DNA from: Alligator mississippiensis
Lineage: Eukaryota > Chordata > Crocodylia > Alligatoridae
NCBI RefSeq assembly: GCF_030867095.1
Contig: NC_081827.1
Span: 27,280,001-27,344,000 of the forward strand
Direction: 5' to 3'
DNA: 64,000 nucleotides
The notes beneath the pieces were generated by a model, which was not told where the DNA came from, ran no database searches, and saw only the letters and a list, made by a program, of their open reading frames with translations. Shown in pieces: positions 24,732-36,204 of this stretch. Numbering within the stretch: the first letter of the stretch is position 1; every line of letters begins with the position of its first letter. Position numbers and translations under genes: made by a program.

Positions 24732-25464
24732 ACTGGCCATTGAGGATCAACTCACAGCCCAGGATAGGTAGCTTTCACCCACCTTCCTTCCCCAAGCAAA
24801 GGACCTGGACTCTGTCCCTACACACCTTGACTTCAGTCCCTCCACCAAGCCTTTTTCTCTCCTGCTACCATTGTGTGGGTGTGTATGTGAGTGCTTGTGT
24901 GTAGGAATCAATAACTTCGTGGGGCTGTGTAGTGTGTTGTCTGTTTAATAAACCTGTTATTTTGAAACCCCAAGTTGGGTTTTTGTCTTATTGACTTCCC
25001 GACCCTCCTCCTTGATTTCCCAGCTATCTCCCAGCCTCTCAGTTTCCAGCCCCAATCTCCCAGCTTTCTGCCTCTGTTTCCTGGCTGTCTCCTCCTTCCC
25101 ACTGGGCTTTCTGTCTTGCTTCCACCCCGGCACCAGGTGACCCTGAGTAACCCTGGGGCACATAAAACCTAAGTAACCCCAAGCCCCAGTGACCTTGAGT
25201 AACCCTAGGGCCACTTGACCTTAAGTAACCCCAGCTCTTCTTCAGTCTGCTGGTTCTAATCCTGGCCCTGGCAACTTTCACTCTCCCATTTTAACCCCCA
25301 TCCATCTCCCTCCTTCCCCTCCTTCTGGAAATCTTTGACCCTTGTTTCCCCCTCCCATAATCACCAAGCACCCTAGGTACCCCGAGTATCCCAAGCACAT
25401 GCATACACACTACACCACCCAAGTCAGGAACTCACCTATATAGATGTGTGCTGTGTGTGTGAAC

Positions 25465-25465
25465 T

Positions 25466-25507
<42 letters not shown>

Positions 25508-25508
25508 A
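25465..25508. repeat. Perfect AT palindrome
   Basis: TGACAT followed by (AT)n and ATGTCA makes a perfect inverted repeat of about 43 bp without a loop, inside the large LTR. It could extrude as a cruciform. The inverted LTR copy has CA repeats instead at this position. Confidence 0.85.
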
Positions 25509-25821
25509 TCGTGTGCATGGTATACAAATTAGTAATTTGTGTATGTGTATTGGGTGTGCGGGTATTGACAATTGCTTTTTGTCTAACTTTTGGTGTGTAT
25601 AGTGTGTAGGTGCTTGAATTAGTGATAGGTGTGCACATGCTTAGACTGGTAATCTTGGATGTGTATGTGCCTGAGTTGGTAGTGTGTGTGTGTGTATGCG
25701 CCATGTGTGCGTGTGTGTGCCTAGTGATTTTTGTGTGTGTATATGTGCAATTGTGTCACACCCTCCCATCTGACAGCACAATTTTGAGATCCTGAGAGTT
25801 GACCTGGCCCTACAAAACAAT

Positions 25822-28313
25822 ACAATCAGGAAAATGTACTTTACTCTCCTCATTAATGCATGTTTTGCCTTAATTTTCTTTATGGACCCTTTCCAAACAT
25901 GCAAGAAGGGAACACAGGAATTTTGTTTTGCGGCAGCCCTGTTCCTTTAAGAGGATGCGGTGGCCATAATAATTAAAAAAAAATTTAAAAACCCAGAAAA
26001 CATGCTTTATTATCCAAAAATCATTCCCAGACACATGCTTAAGCAGAAGTAATTTCAGGTAATAGTTGACAAATAACAGATGATGCAATAAACATTTCCA
26101 AATACATACCTTAGCAGAGGCTTTCCCCATTCAAAGTAAAAGTCTTAACATAATTTGAAAAACAAAACAGATATGTCTTACTTTCAGAGTGGGCCTTTCA
26201 GTACATGTTTACGCAGTCTTCCTTATTTCTGAACTGCTTGGAGCATGCAATCTGGACTGTAAAATTATTAGATCCTGCTTCAAGTGGGATCTCAGCTCCT
26301 GAATGTGATTCTAACATATCTACACAGGAAAGAACAAACCGTTCCATAGTAGGGTTCAGACACTACTTACATAAGCTCTGTCTGTTCATAATATGAAGAG
26401 GCATAAGTGTCATCTGAATTTCATCCATTCATCTAAACAGGGTGCAACATTTAAGAGATTTATTAAAATTACTCAGCAGCTTTGTTAATTATTTCATTGT
26501 TCCTGGTTGAAAAGGCATGCTAACCTAGTATTCATCAGTTTAAGGTACCTACTATTAGAATAAAGATACATGTTTTGAATATGCAAATATGCATGAAATA
26601 TTACTTCAGTTATTCAGCTAATTATGTTAAAAAACAATGTTCAATTAAGAAGTGTTGGCTTATTATGGAGTTTTATGACTTTTTGTTATTTCATTTTATG
26701 AATTGTCTATAAAATGTACTTCTTGAGCAGAAAAGAGTTGTTAATTTTAATGGACTAATAAATATTTCTCAATTATTGTAGTCCATAAAGATAAATGATG
26801 CTAAACTAGAAGAGTAAGACCCAGTAGACTACTAATTAAAATGACATTGAATTCTACAAAGGAAAAAATTAAGAAGATTTAAAAATGAAATTCCAGCAGA
26901 TTTAACTAAATTTTCCACAAATTTTATTGCCTCTGGGAATCACCCTTTCTAGAGATATTATAGATGAAAAATTACTGGGTGTGTTGCAAAACCATGTGAT
27001 AATGTTGCATCAAAAGGTGTTAGTGGTGGCCATCATGCAGGTCTGACCTACTTAAAAATCACAAATCCAGGTACAGATAACTGCTCTTTTTTCATGGTAA
27101 CTGGAAAGAGCAAAGGAGTTGCTTGTTAAACGTGTGCCTACCTTCATTTACCATTTGAAGCACTTCAAAGTGCAGTTTCACTGGAAACTGGAGGGTTTCA
27201 GCTGGAGACAGACATACAGTCCCCTCCATGCCCCACAGTTGAAGCATCTTAGAAATCATGGTGGCTGCCTGAAGCCATCAGATGTCCACCCCAAGGTATC
27301 AGCAGTAGCCTTGCACTGCTGTAGCAAATACAGCCAGGTGTAGAGCACTGCAATGCAATGCTGCCTGCTATACTCCTCTCCCCTGCTCTCCAGCAGAGTT
27401 TGGCCCAGGGTACAAACCTTGATAGTTGTACTTCTGTACACACCCTCCAGGAGACCAGACATGGAGAGGTGCACAGGGATTTGGGAGCTGGAGAGGTGGA
27501 GCCCCTGTTTTGGCAGGGGAGTTGCAGGGCCTCTGGTCTCCTGATTCTATGGAGGGGGGAAAGGACAGAAAGGCACTCCCTAACACGAGGGCCCACTCTC
27601 CCCCCAACTATGGTGAAGGGGAGAGTGGAGCAGTGTTGGATGCTTGAAGCCCCAGCTGTCCCCTGTTGCGCCCTGCGAAAATCCATATGTAATCTGGAGT
27701 GTTCCATTTTGAAGCACTTCTAAATAGTACCTGTTTTCTTCAGGGCCATTTTTGGAACACTTAGCATTTTTTGAATGCCTCAGTGACAGGGCCAGACACA
27801 GGCATGGGCAAACCAGGCAGCTGCCCAGGCCTGGGACAGAAAGGGGGCCCAAAAATGTTTTTTTTATTATTATTATTATCATTATCTCTTGCGAAGGGGG
27901 GCCTGATACTAAAAGTTCACCTGGGGCTGCCAGGAGTCTAGGTATGGTGCTGCTCAGTACGTGTGTACATTTATGTGGCTTATCCTTTTGAAGCACTTTA
28001 AAGGCTGTTGAAGTGCTTCAAACTTTGTGCCTGTTCACACTATGAGTTACCTGGAGACAATAGAAGTTATCACATGAGGCTATATGGTAACTCCTAATGC
28101 AGGGTTAGCCATATGGGGTAAGGGGTTTCTCTGGAGCTTACTACAGATACAGGAGCTAACTGATGACTTGGCAAATAGTGTTTGTGTGAGTGGTAGGTTG
28201 TGAAGTTACATTACAAATCTCTATAAAGACTGCTGTGTCCCCAGAAAGCTGTATCAACTTAGTGAAGCTCTGCCTAGGTACGGAGCTCTAATGCAAGGTA
28301 AGATTAGAGACTG
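25822..28313. other. Spacer between the two large LTR copies
   Basis: AT-rich, single-copy-looking sequence at 25822-27110, then a probable MITE (27115-28045) and mixed sequence. No exon or RNA gene is supported. Confidence 0.4.
27115..28045. mobile_element. Probable non-autonomous DNA transposon
   Basis: 'catttgaagcacttcaaagtg' near the left end and 'ttgaagtgcttcaaactttg' near the right end are inverted. The outer ends 'gttaaacgtgtgcc' and 'gtgcctgttcacac' are also roughly inverted. Copies of 'gaagcactt' recur at 27709 and 27990. No transposase. An inner phrase 'ggcatgggcaaaccaggcagctgcccaggcc' (27804-27833) suggests a further old insertion. TSD is unresolved. Confidence 0.5.
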
Positions 28314-28471
28314 AGGGCAAGATTCACAGAAGACCTGAGACACATAAAATTGGACTTAAGAAGAATTTTGCCACCAAGTTCCAATCAAATGATTCATAAA
28401 ACCTACCTACTCTGCTCAGGTGCCCAAGATTTCCTAAGGACCTACATTTTCCCAGAAAAAATGACTTAGGC

Positions 28472-28640
28472 CAGGACTGTCCAACTTTTACTGCCCTAGC
28501 AGCCATATGGGCCACACCAAGCAAGCTGCACAGATACTTCCTCCCTACCCACAGCTGCACCACGCAGATACATGAGCAGGATCCCCAAGTCCCATTGCAA
28601 TACACATCTACATGCCCCCCACTGTACCATGGGTGTTGAC
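28472..28640. mobile_element. hAT fragment cut by the large LTR
   Basis: It starts CAGGACTGTCCAACTTTTACTG followed by 'gggccaca', like the hAT at 20003. It runs into the LTR end at about 28641. A candidate right end 'taggctgtcctg' lies beyond the LTR at about 31847-31858, so the LTR may have landed inside this hAT. Flanking 8-mers do not match, so this pairing is tentative. Confidence 0.5.
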
Positions 28641-31501
28641 TTGACACATGCCAGATCAATGCTCGGGATCTCAATATCATGCTGTTAGGCAGGAGGGCAT
28701 GACACAAAATTATACACACACACACAAACTCCACATACAACACTATGGGTTCACACACACATGCACATACACAAACATGCAAACACGCACTTCCGTGGCT
28801 GTGTGCTGGCACTAGGGGGTGCTTGGGGTAACTTGGTGCTTGGGGTTACTTGGGGTCACTGTGCCCCAGGGTTACTCAGGGTCGCAGTGCCCCAGAATTA
28901 CTAGGGGTCACTTGGGGCCCAGGCGGAAGCAAGGGAAAAAGCAGGGGCCAGAGACAGCAGAGAAAGTGGTGGAGCCAGGGAAGAAAGCTGCGGTAGCAGT
29001 GAGGAGAAGCAGTGGAGACTGGAGGTAAGGGGCAGTGGGACAGAAGCTGGGAGGCAGCCAGGAGCCAGGAGGAATGGGAAGAAGCTTCAAAGGTAAGGGG
29101 CAGAGAGGCGAAGCAGAGGCCAGGGGAGAAAGCCGGGGCAGAGGTGAAGCAGTGGTCAGGGGAGAAAGCTGGGGAGTGGCAGAGATGGGGGAGAAAGCCG
29201 GGAAAGTGGCAGAGAGGAGAGAAGAAAGCTAAGACGAAAGCCAGGGCAGAGGTGAAGAAGACGGCAGTGGAGGGCAGAGGAGCTGGGGAAGGGAAAAAGC
29301 TGGGGGTTGGAGTGGTGGAGAAAAGCCAGGAGTCAGAGAGAGAGCGGGGAAAAAGCAGTAATGCAGAGCTGAGAGGTAGCCGGGAGACAGTGGCAAAAGA
29401 CGGGGCTGGGGGAAAAAGCTGGGAGACAGTGGGGGCTGGGGGAGACAGAAGAGTGTCAGAGCAAAAGCTGGAGGAAGCCAGGAGGTAGAAGGTGAAAGAC
29501 AGGGCCAGGGGAGACGAAAGCTGGGAGACAGCAGGCAAAAGACAGGGCCAGAGGCAGCAGAAAAGTGACAGGGTGGCGGAACCGATGAGCTGGGGGAATA
29601 AAGCCAGGTGGCAGCGGGGGAAAGCCAGGCAGTGGCTCGGCAGAGGAGCTGGGGAAGGGAAAAAGCCGGGAGCTTGAGGTCCGGAAGTCAGGAGGCAGAG
29701 TGGAGCCAAAGCCGGGAGCTAGAGGTGGCGGAACAGACAAGCTGGGGGAATACGCTGGGAGGAAGCCGGAGCAGAAGCTGGGAGAGAGAGAAAGCCAGGA
29801 GGTGGAGATCAGGAAAGGGGTAGAGAAGAACAGAGCCGAGGTGAGGGGCGGTGGAACAAGCTAGAGAAAAGAGCAGGGATCAGGGGGCCATCCGGGGGAG
29901 ACAGAAGGCAGAGATGAAGGCAGAAACGGAGGTAGCTGGGAAATTAGGACAGCTGGGGGAGATGGCTGGGGGGGGAGAGACAGAAACGGAGGTAGCTGGG
30001 AAGTCAGGATACAGCCAGGGGAGATGGCTGGGGGATGGAGGCAGAAATGGAGGTGAGGAGACAGCTGGGGGATACAGGGCTGGGAGAGATCAGGAAAGCA
30101 GTGAGATCAAAGGGGCAGAAGCTGGGAGACAGAGAGGCAGTGGAGCAGAAGTGAGGGGTGGGGAAAGCTGGGGTTTGGAGGAGAGCAGAGCCAGGGTTTA
30201 AGTCAGGATGGAGGTCAAAGAGACAGGGGTTTTGGAGGTGACAGAGAGGGAGCTGAGATGACACAGAAAGAGACAAAACCAAGGTCAGAAGGGGCAGACA
30301 GGAGAGACTGGAGCAGGGCCAGGAGGTCAGTAAAGCAAAACCCAACTCAGGGTTCCAAAATAACAGTTTTATTGAACAGGCAACACACTATACAGCCCCA
30401 CAAAGTTATTGGTTCACACACACATACACACACACACACACAGAGTCCCACACACTCATACAATGGTAGCAGGAGAGGAAAGGTTTAATGGAGGGATTTG
30501 AGGCCCAGGTATGCAGAGACAGAGCTCAGGTCCCTTGCTTGGGGGAAGAAGGTGAGTGATAGCTACCTATCCCAGGCTGAGAGTTGATCCTCAATGGCCA
30601 GTCAGGGTCTTCTCCAGCAAGGTGTTGTCCAGAGGGGGTCCCTGGCAGGGCCTCTGGGTAGATAGGTGGCATGGTGTAGTGCTGGTCTGGATGGAGAGGG
30701 AGTCCCAAGGAGATCACACTCTACCACCACTTTTATAGGGGTGGGCTACCTGTGACTGCAATGGGCAGGACATATCCAGGCAAGGGCCAGTCCTGTTCAG
30801 ATGAGGACATGCAGTTCCAGGTGTCCTCATTGTCCAGTGTAGTACAATGGTGGAGTTTATGGTTTCTACTATGTTCTTTGTTTCTGTGTTGCTGGTTTCT
30901 TGGAGGGTCTTTATCTTTCAAATATTGGGTCCTGGGAGTAGGTCTGTGGTTTCAGGGAGAGTCAATGCAAGGCGATGGTCTGGTCGTTAAGTTGATGGTC
31001 CAGTTATTGAGTAGGAGCTATTTTTAGGCCTGCTACCATTATGTCTCAAGCACCCTCATTCACTCTCATTTACCCAGGAACCAATTTACACAGGAGGGGT
31101 AGGTATGAGTCACAGTTACAACACAGTTACAATTGGGTATGCCCGGGCACAGGACACAAAATGGAGACTTGACATTACAAGATGGAAACTTAACATTACA
31201 AGATGGAGGCTTGACATTTCTTTGGTTAACTTATAGGAACAAGCCTAAATCATACAATACCGATATAAAACAGTAAAAATATATACAAACATAATAGGAA
31301 TACAATATAAAACAGTAAAAATCAATACAAACATAACAGAACACTATTAGAATATAAAAAGGGACTACAAGAACTTAGCTTATCTATGACTACTTATAGC
31401 TACTAAAAAGAGATAGAGAGGGCAGAGAAAAAGTCAGAAATGGTTGGGAAAGGGAATGTATTTTTAAATTAAAAAAAAAGAAAAACTGGGGTTTTGCTAC
31501 A
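28641..31501 (-). mobile_element. Very large solo LTR, minus orientation, second copy
   Basis: On the minus strand it starts TGTAGCAAAACCCCAG at 31501 and follows the 23220-25815 copy in order: U3, an intact CCTATAAAAG box (30730-30739), AATAAA (complement of 30368-30373), a CT-rich stretch, a 'gggttactcagggtc' minisatellite (28815-28922) and TG repeats. Its far end (gatctggc...tgtcaa) lines up with the other copy but lacks a clean CTACA. Flanking tetramers TGAC/TGAG match only partly. It is 2.86 kb, mainly because its CT-rich part is expanded. Divergence from the other copy looks high, so both insertions are old. The ORFs here (for example 28876-29709) are low-complexity. Confidence 0.8.
28915..30340. 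repeat. Purine-rich degenerate minisatellite, about 1.4 kb
   Basis: On the plus strand almost uninterrupted purine-biased sequence is built from varied units of about 15-40 bp. Typical words are 'agctgggagacag', 'ggggaaaaagc', 'gaagccaggaggtgg' and 'agctggggaagg'. A larger duplicated unit occurs near 29917-30030, where 'gagacagaaacggaggtagc' is repeated. The matching part of the 23220 LTR copy is only about 150 bp. The minus-strand reading frames give Ser/Pro/Leu-rich peptides that are simply translations of the CT-rich strand. Confidence 0.9.
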
Positions 31502-31920
31502 TGAGAACACAATTCCCCCTTCCCACACAGCCCCAATCCCTTCCCATGCCTTGGAGCGGCACCAGACTCACCATTAGTTCTCTAGGATGCTGCACTGCAC
31601 TGCCCTGCCCTGCCCCCATAAAGTACAGCTGCAGGAGGGAGAAGAAATCTAGATACTCCAGCTGCTACTGTAGCCTGAGGGATGGAGGGAGCAGCAGTAG
31701 CCAGATGAGAGACTGGGGTCACACACTAACTCCTCCTGGCTTGCGGGCAGCCTTAACTTAGGCAACTAATGTTCAGCTTCTGTGTATCCCCAGAGATGTT
31801 TGTTCCACTTAAGCCAAACCCCAGCCCCTCATGGACCTGACCTTTTAGGCTGTCCTGGGCATTGAATTCAGTATGCTGCATCACTTTTGTTCAAATATAT
31901 GGTCAGTAGTCTTTTGCATA

Positions 31921-31960
31921 GCTTCCTAGTGGTTAGAGCAGGCCTGAGAGTAGGCGCTGG
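31921..31960 (+). repeat. tRNA-derived SINE head (MIR-like)
   Basis: 'tcctagtggttagagcaggcc' is the characteristic split A-box region of tRNA-derived SINEs in amniotes. The B-box part is worn away. It lies in the right arm of the outer TIR element. Confidence 0.35.
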
Positions 31961-32126
31961 TGAAGAGCCTGAAGAAGAAAGCCACAAGGGAAAAGTTTCA
32001 GCTCTGGAGAGTGTAAGCTGACTTGAGTGGACAGGGCATTGGCAAGGCATGCCTTGGCCATAGTACAGATAAGTCCACAGGGTCCCCACGCCTAAGTCCC
32101 TTAATAACTTTGTGAATCTTGCCCTT

Positions 32127-32619
32127 ACTTTGGCTACTAACACCTCTTCTTGGTTTCTCTCTGCCTTCATACTCTTCAGAAATCTGCCCTCACAATTTTC
32201 AGCTGCATTGTTTATTTCTTATTCATTGATGTATGGCTTTCTATTTACATACTGAAATTACATTTTGTTTCAAGCCCAAAAAGTGTGAATAATGGTTTAT
32301 ATTTATTTTCTGAATTAATTATTCTAGTATCTTATAGTTCTGTAACAGTTAGTTGATACTATCTCTTATTTCCCCACTTAAAATGGATGTCATGCTCAGC
32401 ATGACTTATGTGATTAAACCATATATATATATATATCATAACTGGTCATTGGTTTGTTGCATTGATCAAAACTATTGCATTTACAAATATCACCTGAAAG
32501 TAATTGCACAGGAAATTATTATGATTCTGTTTCCTGAATGACTGGGATTGTAAACTGAATATTTTATGACCTGAGAGAGAGAAACTAAATAGCAGTAAAG
32601 CAGGTTGATTGTCTCTATT
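32127..32619. other. Spacer, nothing recognised
   Basis: AT-rich with a TA microsatellite at 32421-32437. No gene or repeat end is supported. Confidence 0.4.
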
Positions 32620-33256
32620 TTCATAGTTTCATAGTTGGGAGGGTCAGAAGGGACCTGAGCAGATCATCAAGTCCGACCCTCTGCCATGGCAGGAAAAAGT
32701 ACTGGGGTCAAACGAACCCAGCAGGTTGTTTGTCTAACCTCCTCTTAAAGACCCCCAGGGTAGGAGCCAGCAGCACTTCTCTTGGAAGTTGGTTCCAGGT
32801 CCTAGCCGCCCTGACTGTGAAGTAGCGCCTCCTGATGTCTACCCTCTGCCAGCTTGTGACCGTTATTTCTAGTCACTTCTGGTAGTGCTCAGGGGAACAG
32901 GGACTCCCCCAATGCCTGCTGGTCCCCCCTGACCAGTTTGTAACAGGCCACTAGATCCCCCCTCAGCCTTCTCTTGTGGAGGCTGAACAGGTTCAGGTCC
33001 CTTAGGCTCTCCTCATAGGGCCTGCCTTGCTGCCCCCTGATCATGCGAGTGGCCCTCCTCTGGACCCTCTCAATGCTGTCCACCTCCCTCCTGAAGTGCG
33101 GCGCCCAGAACTGGATGCAGTACTCCAACTGGGGCCTGACCAGTGCCACATAGAGGAGGAGGATCACCTCCTTGGACCTGCTCGAGATGTATCTGTGGAT
33201 GCATGACAAGGTGTGGTTGGCCTTCCTGACCGTGTCCCCACACTGTCGGCCCATGT
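32620..33256 (-). mobile_element. CR1 LINE, 5'-truncated, minus orientation
   Basis: The minus strand encodes CR1 ORF2 C-terminal sequence ([75 protein letters not shown]), then the 3' tail ending near 32620 with 'actatgaaactatg'. One open frame of 121 codons survives (32889-33254). The tail part beyond it is frameshifted. Confidence 0.92.
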
Positions 33257-35459
33257 ATTTTAATACAGCAGTATCAATTTATGACAGATGAGGTTTTGGC
33301 CCTATATGTGAAGTGCATGTATTTGATGATGTTATATCTCCTAAAGTCACAATAACATTTTGGGCACATTCATCCTTGATGTACCTCTATTGGCCCACTG
33401 TTTCCAGACAGTCAACTACCTCATTCAAAAGTCTTTTAAAATTGTTTTTTGAAATAAGGAAATTAAGTAATTTAGCCTATTTCACATAAACAGATGTATA
33501 ATATCCAGCTAGCAACTGTATTGAACTTATTCCAAAATATATAGAGATGCCTCCATGCTTGCATAATAAAGACAAGAATTACCAAACAGCTAACAAATCA
33601 TCCAAATATGATTTTTCCAACTATATGAGGATTTTCCCTACATGACAAAATTTCATTCATTTAATTTAAATTGACTTCATAAAATCTATGTCCATCCCTA
33701 TGTGGTTGCTCTTATTCTGGTCTGTGTGTAGGTTATTTTGGTTTATTTTATACCTTTTTTCAACTTAAGCTAAGAAGTCACAACTATAAAGAAATGAGAG
33801 CACCTACCCAGATTTGCCATAGTTTAATTAATCAGATTAAGCTTTCCCCCTACCCATTGCTATTTTCATGAATCTAATCTTAAAACCAGGAGCCTAAAAT
33901 TAGATTTCCATATTCATCATCTTCAAGAGGAAGCACTGGGTGCTCGGAATTTGCCATTTATGGCTTGGTTTTTCAGATGCTTTTCAGATTCTCCAATCCC
34001 TGTACAGCCAGTGACTCTGAAATAATCAGTCTTCAAAAACTAAGCAAGGAAAGTAACTAAAGATTTGAAAGGTTCAATCTTAGATCCTGTTTTTACTTTT
34101 TCTATTTAGCTATTTTTTAAATTTCTGGTTATTTTTGAATGGCTTGAATGGGTTGTAACAGTGGAACAATGAGCTCTAAAACCAGTTCACTTTTTCTTCC
34201 CCCCCCCCCCCACTTTTTGCTCATCTCCTTTTCTTTCTCTGTTCATCTTCCTCTTGATCTGTCTTCTTCCCAATTGCCCCTCCCTGAGAGTTGAATCACC
34301 ATGAGTCCTCCTATTGCTTCCTGCTACAGTGAGTCAGTGTTTCCAGAGTAGCACTTCCTTTCAATGACTAATATTTCAATAAACACTTTGTGTAGTGTAT
34401 GACATTGTAGAAGTCTGAGGCTCCTATGGAAAATATGTTGCAGCCAAGCCACCCAGTACCTGCTTATCCTCTTTTGTACTGTCCTGCCACACCTTTGATG
34501 TTAAAGAAAATCCAGAAGAGAAAGTGAATTTCGGGAAGTGGGTCTGTTGGGTCTTACTGCAGCCTAGTTAGCCATCCAGCCTCTTCACAGGGCTCTTCCA
34601 TCCCCTGCCCTTACCACGCCAGATGCTCCATGGTGTAAAACTTCTTACACAGTCCTATGAGCTCCTGTTGGCTGTCCAATGCCTGTGTCGTGGACAGTCC
34701 TCAATAATTGGGTTTAGGTCCTCATGGGTTCCCAATGCTCAATCCTTACTTTTACTTCCCCTTCTGACCTTGAGGTAAATTCCTTGTCAGATCACTCTCA
34801 TGGCTGTCACCCATGGCCATTATTCAATTAAGTGACTTAGTCCCAGCATTACTCTTCATTAACTTCAAAGTACAAACAGCAAACTACAGCCAACCTGTCA
34901 CACTCCCCCCATACAGTTAAGGTGCCCTCTTCCCCACAGCAGTCCATTCAAACTCCATCCTATTGTGACAGGGCATGACCGATGCCCTGTCAGAGTCATA
35001 CGGTATCCCAGAGTGCTTACAAAGTTTCATAATTCAGTTACAAAATTAAAAGAATAAATAAACACTAGCAGAAAGGCAAAGAAATTAAGAGGGGAATAAT
35101 AAGAGAAATAGAGAAAGCAGAAAGGTTAAGATTTGAAAATTCATGTAAACTTTTGTCTTTAATAGGAAATTGAACCATTGCTGAAAGTGGCTTCTAGATA
35201 TTGTGTGCAATCAGATGGAATTTGAGAATAGATGTAGAGTCACTGAAGCAGAGCAATACCAAAAGTCTGATCCAAATTGCAAAAATGTCATAGCAGAAAG
35301 CTGGCTTGCTTCCAATAGTTAGAATGTGTGAAATGAAAAGACTGAGAGGTGGCTGAGCATAGAAAGCTGGAAGGACTGAAAAGATAAACACAGAGACAAG
35401 CGGACTGTAGGGTTTCTTGTGCCATAAACTTACCTGAATGTCTTTCCCTCTCAAGTTTG
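33257..35459. other. Intergenic DNA; C-run and a hairpin
   Basis: Mostly AT-rich. A C-run lies at 34200-34211. An inverted repeat TGACAGGGCA / TGCCCTGTCA with a 7-bp loop occupies 34966-34992, downstream of a more GC-balanced block (34540-34960) that could be a worn LTR. No exon is supported. Confidence 0.4.
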
Positions 35460-35467
35460 ATATACAA

Positions 35468-35768
35468 TAGTGATTCTCAACCAGGGTGCCATGGCATTCT
35501 GAGGTGTCATGATACACTTTTAAGGGTGTCAAGGGGTGCCACACAATATTGGTTGGGTGTGCAAACACCTACACATGATTTCCAAGATAAACCCTCATAT
35601 TTCAACTAGAAATTTGTAGTGTCAATTTTTTTTCTGATCTGTTATGGTCTTTGAGTCCTTTGCAACAAAAAAAAATCTCTATTATGTTTCCAGTCCCAAA
35701 ACAAGTGACAGCTAAGAGCTGGCATCTTCCAAATGGTGGCTTGAGCCTAAAAAGATCAAGAACCACTT
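35468..35768. mobile_element. hAT (Charlie/MER5-like) element, 301 bp
   Basis: The left end TAGTGATTCTCAACCAGGG and right end 'gatcaagaaccactt' are worn forms of the CAGTGGTTCTCAACC terminal repeat. Flanks ATATACAA (35460-35467) and ATCTACAA (35769-35776) agree at 7 of 8. 'gtgccatggca' inside the left end is typical of the group. Old, non-coding. Confidence 0.82.
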
Positions 35769-36204
35769 ATCTACAAGATTTATTTTAGGATGACATGGAT
35801 TGTTCTGTGTTTAAATATACAACTTTGTTGACCATGTATTACTTACAGCAGATTATTAGGTAAACTTAATTGACTGTTGTTCATTCAGTATAGGTCCTGT
35901 ATGACCACAGGTAGCAGCTAATACAATTGTCAATGCAAACTAGACCTGTAGTGCTTTCTTGCAATGGTTTTTAGGGCTTATCTTACCATGTACCTACTCT
36001 CCATTTACAAGTAAAGACTATGCCTGAAAGTCATCAACCTCTTCATATTGGCCTGCACAATATGTACATCCTCAGTTGTTCCTACTTCCAGCAACATCTC
36101 CAATGACTCATTCTGATATTTAGCATTTAATTATTTACCATGTGAGAGAGTCATGTTTGCCCTCTCTGCCTGATTCAATCTCAGGATTTTAGCCTAGGTA
36201 CAGT

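Larger units (their letters stand above)
23220..25815 (+). mobile_element. Very large solo LTR, plus orientation
   Basis: It begins TGTAGCAAAACC and ends 'ggccctacaa', so the ends form a TGTAG/CTACA inverted pair. The 6-bp duplication AACAAT flanks it (23214-23219 and 25816-25821). Without the nested CR1 it is about 1.93 kb, long for an LTR. Order inside: a (TTTTC)n tract, a U3-like region, a decayed TATA (cctataacaagg, 23930-23941), AATAAA at 24947-24952, a CT-rich stretch of about 150 bp (24985-25135), an about 23-bp 'gaccctgagtaacc' minisatellite (25137-25235), an AT palindrome and TG repeats. A second copy lies inverted at 28641-31501. No retroviral genes adjoin it. Confidence 0.85.
28314..32126. 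mobile_element. Outer TIR element carrying nested insertions
   Basis: AGGGCAAGATTCACAGAAG (28314-28332) is repeated inverted as AAGGGCAAGATTCACAAAG (complement of 32108-32126), 17 of 19 positions alike. The outer segments have ORF-free sequence with 'acttaagaaga' and 'gacttaggcg' words just inside both ends. Between them sit a hAT fragment and the 2.9-kb LTR copy. Removing these would leave an element of under 1 kb. Family and TSD are not settled. Confidence 0.6.

Noticed and set aside
25137..25235. Regular short repeats that could suggest a CRISPR-like array
   Set aside because: The 23-bp 'gagtaaccc' units are contiguous and degenerate without unique spacers, in a vertebrate LTR.
28876..29709. 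277-codon open frame on the minus strand, Ser/Pro/Leu-rich
   Set aside because: It is the translation of the CT-rich strand of the LTR minisatellite. Stop codons are rare there for compositional reasons.
35194..35568. 124-codon frame on the minus strand
   Set aside because: Overlaps the hAT element at 35468, is hydrophobic and AT-driven, with no recognisable domain.
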